Source: Quadrisphaera granulorum | GTDB lineage: Bacteria > Actinomycetota > Actinomycetes > Actinomycetales > Quadrisphaeraceae | DNA length: 64,000 nt | Reading direction: 5' to 3' | Assembly: GCF_003149145.1 (NCBI RefSeq) | Contig: NZ_QGDQ01000002.1 | Span: 1-64,000 of the forward strand | Shown: one piece after another, positions 59,690-64,000 of the stretch | Numbering within the stretch: the first letter of the stretch is position 1 | Layout: each line of letters starts with the position of its first letter | Position numbers and translations under genes: made by a program | Notes under the pieces: model-generated | What the model was told of the DNA's origin: nothing | What the model saw: only the letters and a program-made list of their open reading frames with translations | Databases searched by the model: none

Positions 59690-60751
59690 TCAGAACAGCT
59701 CGATGGCCACGGCCGGAGCAGTAGCCGCCACCTCGGGGGCATGCGATGCACCGGCCGACGACACCCGGCCAGCACTGCCGTGCACCTGCCGCTGACGTGC
59801 GGAGACGTAGGAGGCGAAGAGGGTCTCGACGGCGTCGTCGAGTGCTGCGAGGGCGGCGGAGTCCGCCGTCCCCTCGAGGTGGTCGCGCAGCGTGCCGAGG
59901 TTGCCGCTCAGCCCGTCGAGCGACCCGACGATGCCCTCGACGGACTGCCGCGTCATGTCCTGGAACTGGGCCTGCGCCAGCACCTGGGACGTGCGACCGC
60001 TCAGCGAGGTCACCGACGTCGCCATGGACCGCGCCGCCCCCTCGATGCCGCGGCCACTGTCGGCCAACGTCTGCGCCGCGCTCCGCTGCGCCGCGGCCAG
60101 CGCCTCCAGGCGCTGCGCCAGGTAGGCGGCCGTGCCGACGTCCTGGCTCTCCCCGCCCACGCCGAGCCGCTCCTCCATGAGGCCGGTGACCCGCGCGATG
60201 CCGGCGCGGATGGTCTCCGCGGCCAGGCTCGACTGGCTGGACAGGTCGCGCACCTCGTCGGCGACGACGGAGAAGCCGCGCCCCGCCTCGCCGGCGCGAG
60301 CTGCCTCGATCTTGGCGTTGAGCGCGAGGAGCGCGGTGGTCTTGGCGATGGCGTTCACCGCCTCGATGTCCTGGTCCAGGCTGCGGACCTGGCCGATGAG
60401 CTCGAGCACGGCGGCGTCGCGGTCGGTGACCACGCCCACCAGGTGCGCCACCTCTTCGGAGGCGTCGTCGCTGGCGGCGAGCACGGTGTCGGCGCCCTGC
60501 TGGCACTGCGCCACGAGCCCGTCGAGCTCGGCGGACAGCTCCAGCAAGCCGGAGGTCGCCTCGTCGATGCCGAGCACGCCCTCCATGACGCCGAAGGCGG
60601 CCTCCTCGGTGACGGACACGACGTCACCGAGCTGGCCGGTGAGGATGCCGAGCAGCTCCTGGGAACGCGCGAGCAGCGCCGTCGACTTCTCGGTGTCGAC
60701 GACGCCGGCGGGGTCAGCCACCTGTCCCCGCCTCCAGAACACCCATGCCAC
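59690..60751 (-). CDS. Soluble chemoreceptor-like signalling protein
   Basis: The 353-aa protein has no membrane helix and starts with a helical region. Its signalling hairpin [37 protein letters not shown] (about 130-175) is clearly MCP-like but with K replacing the usual EQT..NAT pattern. The C-terminal segment [19 protein letters not shown] resembles the QD..RQ motif of CheZ-like phosphatases and related cytoplasmic receptors. It directly abuts the cheY stop and belongs to the second cheA operon, so it probably controls or is controlled by that kinase. Confidence 0.85.
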   Translation of the reverse strand: MAWVFWRRGQVADPAGVVDTEKSTALLARSQELLGILTGQLGDVVSVTEEAAFGVMEGVLGIDEATSGLLELSAELDGLVAQCQQGADTVLAASDDASEEVAHLVGVVTDRDAAVLELIGQVRSLDQDIEAVNAIAKTTALLALNAKIEAARAGEAGRGFSVVADEVRDLSSQSSLAAETIRAGIARVTGLMEERLGVGGESQDVGTAAYLAQRLEALAAAQRSAAQTLADSGRGIEGAARSMATSVTSLSGRTSQVLAQAQFQDMTRQSVEGIVGSLDGLSGNLGTLRDHLEGTADSAALAALDDAVETLFASYVSARQRQVHGSAGRVSSAGASHAPEVAATAPAVAIELF

Positions 60752-61120
60752 TCATGCCCCCGGGACCACTTGGCGGACGACGGCGAGCAGCGCGTCGGCC
60801 TGGATGGGCTTGACGAGCCAGCCGGTGGCGCCGGCGGTCTTGGCCGCGTCGCGCTTGGTCTGCTCGGACTCCGTGGTCAGCATGAGGATGGGCGTGAACC
60901 GCAGCCCCGCCTTGCGCGCCTCACGGACGAAGCTGATGCCGTCGAGGCGAGGCATGTTCACGTCGGAGATGACGAGGTCGGGCTTGAGGCCGCCCTTCAC
61001 GCGGTCGAGCGCCTCCTGCCCGTCCGCAGCCGTCTCCACCCCCAGGCCGCCCTTGGTGAGCATCGACTTGACGCTCATGAGCATGGTCGGCGAGTCGTCG
61101 ATCAACAGGACGGTCTTCAC
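60752..61120 (-). CDS. cheY: CheY-like response regulator of the second che operon
   Basis: The 122-aa single receiver has acidic pair LIDDSPTM at 8-9, phospho-acceptor Asp53 (LVISDVNMPRLDG), the switch Thr in LTTESE and the Lys in LVKPIQ. Start overlaps the STAS-like gene's stop by 4 bp. The output may be the motor or a different target; no effector domain is fused. Confidence 0.9.
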   Translation of the reverse strand: MKTVLLIDDSPTMLMSVKSMLTKGGLGVETAADGQEALDRVKGGLKPDLVISDVNMPRLDGISFVREARKAGLRFTPILMLTTESEQTKRDAAKTAGATGWLVKPIQADALLAVVRQVVPGA

Positions 61121-61491
61121 TCGGACTCCTCAGTCGTGAGGGCGACCTCTTCACCCTCGGCTCCAGCAGTGCCGTCAGCCGAGTCGGTGACGGTGTCTTC
61201 GGGGGAGACGGCCTCGGGTTCCGGGGTCGGCTCGACAGTGGGCTCGGCGAGTTCCTGGGTCCGCAGGATCGGGACGACGACGTCACGCAGGAACGGGTCG
61301 GTGGGCTCCGCCACGACGGCCGCCCCTGCGGCCATCACTGCCTGCAGCACCGCGGTGTGCAGGTGCTCGCAGCCGGACAGGTCGACCTGCGGCTCGACGG
61401 TGCCGCGCAGCCAGGCGGCCAAGCTCTCGGCGTCTTCGACGGTCACCGCACCCGTGAGCACGGCGGTGCGGTCAGCGGTGGTCAGCGGCAC
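61117..61491 (-). CDS. STAS-like small protein in the second che operon
   Basis: Residues 1-75 look like a STAS/anti-anti-sigma-type domain (AVLTGAVTVEDAESLAAWLRG, VDLSGCEHLHTAVLQAVMAAGA). No Ser at the usual phosphorylated position is obvious; His and Thr occupy the loop. Residues 80-124 are an acidic Glu/Thr/Pro tail. The start overlaps cheA by 20 bp. STAS-like proteins in chemosensory operons are known in other bacteria, with unclear roles. Confidence 0.65.
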   Translation of the reverse strand: MPLTTADRTAVLTGAVTVEDAESLAAWLRGTVEPQVDLSGCEHLHTAVLQAVMAAGAAVVAEPTDPFLRDVVVPILRTQELAEPTVEPTPEPEAVSPEDTVTDSADGTAGAEGEEVALTTEESE

Positions 61492-63910
61492 GGGAGTTCA
61501 GCTCCTTGACGTCGAGGACGAGCAGGACCAGGCCGTCACCCAGGAGGGCCGTGCCGCAGTAGCCGGGGGTGCCGGCGAGCAGGCCTTCCAGCGGTTTGAG
61601 GATGACGTCGGTGTTCTGGTGGAAGGTGTCCACCACCAGGCCCAGCGGTCCGGTGGCGGTGCGGACCACCAGCACGTTGAGCGGAGCGTCGGTGGTCTGG
61701 TCGCCCAAGGCACTGAGCTTGTCCAGTGCGCGGGGTGTCGCTCCGAGCAGCTCGTCGAGCCGCACCAGCGGCACCACCGTGTCGCGCAGCGCGAGGGCGG
61801 GATACCCGGCGACGCGCGTGACCTCGTGACGGTCCACCCGGACGGTCTCGACGACGTCGTCCAGCGGCACCCCGAACCGCTGCGCGCCCGTGGTGAGCAG
61901 CAGCACGCGGGAGACGGCCATGGTCAGCGGCAGGCGCAGCCTCACCAGGAGGCCCTCGCCGGGGCGGTTCACCGTGACCACCGAGCCACCGAGGCCCTCG
62001 ATGAAGGCGCGGACGGCGTCCATGCCCACGCCGCGGCCCGAGACGTCGGAGACGACGGCGGCGGTGGAGAAGCCGGGCGCGAAGATCAGCGCGGCGGCGT
62101 CCTCGTCGGACATCGTCTCCAGCGCGCTCTCGTCGATGAGACCGCGCTCGTAGGCCTTGCGACGGACGACGGCGGTGTCGATGCCGCGTCCGTCGTCCTC
62201 GATCTCGATGACCACCGAGTCGCCGTCGGGAGCAGCGCGCAGGGTGAGAATGGCCTCCTCGGGCTTGCCCGCTGCGAGACGGCTCTCGGGGGTCTCGATG
62301 CCGTGGTCGAGGCTGTTGCGCACGAGGTGCACGAGCGGCTCGGCGAGCTGCTCGATGACGTCCTTGTCCGCGGCGGTGTCCTCGCCCTCCTGCACCAGCC
62401 GGACCTTCTTGCCCAGCTTGTGCGACAGGTCGCGGACCAGACGGGGTACGCGGGCGAAGGCGGTGGAGACCGGCAGCATCCGGACCTCCATGACCGCCGC
62501 CTGCAGCTCCTCGCTGACGCGGCTGACCACGGCGTACTCGTCCATGACCCGGCGGGCCAGGCCGCGGGATCCGGCGGTCTCGGCCTCGGCCGCCACGAAC
62601 GGCAGGGCGTTCTTGGCGACGGCGAGCTCCCCGACGAGGTCGAGCAGCTTGTCGACCTTCGCCTGGTCAATCTTGAGGATGCGGGTGCGGGGGACGTCGT
62701 CCCCGCTGGTGGCCGGTGCCTCGGTCACGGGACCCGTGGTGGCTCCGGAGCTGGCCCCCGCGGGGGCTGCGGAGGCGGCCTCGGCGGACGCCCGCGGCGC
62801 CGGCACGGCGGCAGTGGCCGGGTGTGAAGCCCCGGGAGCGCCGCCCGTGGGAACAGCAGCCGCAGCGGCGCGAGCGCCCCCGCTGGTGTCCGCCTCGCCC
62901 ACGAGGTCGAGCACGAGCAGCGCCGAGCGGACGGCGGCCTCGCTGACTCCCTCGCGCTCGAGCAGCCTGTCCTGCCAGACCATGAGCTGGCCCAGCAGCG
63001 CGTCGGACTCGGCGGGAGCGTCGCTGGCTCCGGTGGAGGCCGCACCGTCGATCGCGCTGTCGTTCAGCGGCCCAGCGGGCACCCCGTCGATCAGGCGCCC
63101 GAGCCCGAGCGCACCGACCTCGACGACCTCGACCTGGTCCGGCACGTAGCGGAACACATGCGCCAGCTCGCCCGCCGCGGCGCGCGTCAGCGCCGTGAAA
63201 CGCAGCAGGCACTCGTACTCGTCGAGCTCGGCCATCGGCGCGAACGGTTCCTCGGGCGCCACGTGGAGCAGCTCGAGGGCCGGCACCTGGCGGAACAGGG
63301 AGAGCGGGTCGTCGCCGCGGAAGTAGCAGCCGGCATCGGGCTCGTAGCGCACCGCGCGCACGGTCGAGGAGGTGGTCTCCAGCCAGGTGCGCAGCTGCGC
63401 GAGGTGCTCGGAGGGCAGGTCGGCCACCCAGCCGGGCAGGTCGGCGGGAGCAGCGGCGGTACCGCTGACCGTCGCCGTCGCCGTCGTCGTCCCACTCGCC
63501 GACGCAGCGACCGGCTCCGGCTCGGCGCCGGTGAAAGAGCGCAGCACACCGGCGCGGAACGCCGTCACGGCGGCGGCGTCGTCAGGGGTGCGGCCGGTCG
63601 CCTCGATGGTGGGCATCCAGCGGCGCACGGTGTCGAAGGCCTGCAGCAGCGCGTCGACCATCTCGGTGGTCAGCGCCAGCTGGCCCGAACGCACCTGGTC
63701 GAGGAGGTCCTCGGCGGCGTGGGTGAGGCGGGTCAGCTCGGGCAGGTCGAACAGGCCCGAGGAGCCCTTGAAGGTGTGCGCGGCCCGGAAGACCGCATTG
63801 ACGATCTCGGCGTCCTCAGGGTCGGCCTCCAGGCGCAGCAGGCCGGAGTCGACGTCGGCCAGCAGGTCGGCCGACTCGTTGATGAACTGCTCGAGCAGCG
63901 GGTTGCTCAC
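61472..63910 (-). CDS. cheA: Second CheA-type histidine kinase
   Basis: The 812-aa kinase has an HPt domain with His45 (FRAAHTFKGSSGLF), a distinct middle region (about 160-300) rich in aromatic and acidic residues (WVADLPSEHLAQLRTWLETTSS, GCYFRGDDPLSLFRQVPAL) that is not a classical P2, a dimerisation helix, an HATPase domain (RNSLDHGIETPESR, DDGRGIDTA, GRGVGMDAVR) and one CheW-like domain (RFGVPLDDVVETVRV). It differs from the CheA at 18651-21128, which has two CheW-like domains. The GTG at 63910 overlaps the stop of an upstream gene, so the operon starts outside the window. Confidence 0.93.
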   Translation of the reverse strand: MSNPLLEQFINESADLLADVDSGLLRLEADPEDAEIVNAVFRAAHTFKGSSGLFDLPELTRLTHAAEDLLDQVRSGQLALTTEMVDALLQAFDTVRRWMPTIEATGRTPDDAAAVTAFRAGVLRSFTGAEPEPVAASASGTTTATATVSGTAAAPADLPGWVADLPSEHLAQLRTWLETTSSTVRAVRYEPDAGCYFRGDDPLSLFRQVPALELLHVAPEEPFAPMAELDEYECLLRFTALTRAAAGELAHVFRYVPDQVEVVEVGALGLGRLIDGVPAGPLNDSAIDGAASTGASDAPAESDALLGQLMVWQDRLLEREGVSEAAVRSALLVLDLVGEADTSGGARAAAAAVPTGGAPGASHPATAAVPAPRASAEAASAAPAGASSGATTGPVTEAPATSGDDVPRTRILKIDQAKVDKLLDLVGELAVAKNALPFVAAEAETAGSRGLARRVMDEYAVVSRVSEELQAAVMEVRMLPVSTAFARVPRLVRDLSHKLGKKVRLVQEGEDTAADKDVIEQLAEPLVHLVRNSLDHGIETPESRLAAGKPEEAILTLRAAPDGDSVVIEIEDDGRGIDTAVVRRKAYERGLIDESALETMSDEDAAALIFAPGFSTAAVVSDVSGRGVGMDAVRAFIEGLGGSVVTVNRPGEGLLVRLRLPLTMAVSRVLLLTTGAQRFGVPLDDVVETVRVDRHEVTRVAGYPALALRDTVVPLVRLDELLGATPRALDKLSALGDQTTDAPLNVLVVRTATGPLGLVVDTFHQNTDVILKPLEGLLAGTPGYCGTALLGDGLVLLVLDVKELNSRAADHR

Positions 63911-64000
63911 GAGGCGCTCCCCACGCTGACAGGGCTGCTGACAGGGCTGCTGACAGGGCCAGCGACACGGGCGGTGAGCACCTGCGCGATGCGCACGAGC
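63907..64000 (-). CDS. C-terminal end of a gene upstream of the second cheA (partial)
   Basis: The last 30 codons read LVRIAQVLTARVAG, then PVSS repeats encoded by a 12-bp tandem repeat, ending in TGA at 63907-63909, which overlaps the cheA start. It belongs to the same operon, but the family cannot be told from this tail. Confidence 0.6.
   Translation of the reverse strand, partial: LVRIAQVLTARVAGPVSSPVSSPVSVGSAS

Noticed and set aside
59741-62827. A 1028-codon open frame antisense to the second che operon
   Set aside because: It overlaps three well-supported genes on the other strand and has typical antisense composition.

Overview
The window comes from the chromosome of a motile, high-GC actinobacterium. 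The evidence is a flagellar hook-filament operon, FliA-type promoters, a conservon (cvnABCD), a bacterial proteasome activator gene (bpa), GTG starts and pervasive 4-bp stop/start overlaps. The gene content fits the Kineosporiales (Kineococcus or Quadrisphaera-like), but the genus is an inference.

Layout. 1-2.9 kb is a small accessory patch: a broken PIN-domain gene, an unknown 365-aa protein and an AAA+ ATPase with an AT-rich palindromic promoter. 2.9-7.4 kb is flagellar: fliA, then flgN-flgK-flgL-fliW behind a FliA-type promoter. 7.4-12.1 kb is one giant coiled-coil gene (about 1550 aa) with exact 51-residue repeats, resembling the Streptomyces polar scaffolds Scy and FilP. 12.2-16.3 kb is cheB-cheR-cheY-cheX plus a receiver-CheX fusion. 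16.4-24.8 kb holds an unknown gene, a repeat-rich intergenic region, the operon MCP-cheA-cheW and a GGDEF-EAL protein. 24.8-30 kb holds a toxin-antitoxin-like pair, tRNA-Ser, an Eis-like acetyltransferase, a PAC2 protein, cysE and cysK. 30-35 kb is the conservon, followed by a MobA-like protein, a quinone oxidoreductase and bpa. 38.5-40.1 kb has two tandem Cof-type phosphatases. 40.1-51.1 kb is a polyol uptake and catabolism region: an ABC importer without its ATPase, SDR, fructose-6-phosphate aldolase family enzyme and mannitol dehydrogenase, with LacI, SorC and GntR regulators and a zinc alcohol dehydrogenase. 51-54.4 kb has two more MCPs. 55-59 kb is PEP synthase with its regulatory protein. 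59.2-64 kb has a thioesterase and a second chemosensory operon: a CheA, a STAS-like protein, a CheY and a membrane-free receptor-like protein.

How the genes work together. FliA probably transcribes the flgN operon, cheB operon, MCP-cheA-cheW operon and a second MCP: all four carry CTCA/GTCA-N16/17-(G/T)CCGAT upstream. Three transmembrane receptors would feed CheA/CheW, with CheR/CheB adaptation and CheX-type phosphatases instead of CheZ. The second CheA operon looks like a separate cytoplasmic circuit whose output is not visible here. The coiled-coil gene between the flagellar and chemotaxis operons could be a polar scaffold, though this is inference.

The intergenic DNA is unusual. A TGATCA-centred dispersed element recurs at many loci outside gene bodies, and several other families of long near-perfect inverted repeats lie in the three largest intergenic gaps (17.4-18.2, 26.9-27.4 and 37.9-38.5 kb). 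No complete mobile element, CRISPR array or rRNA was seen.
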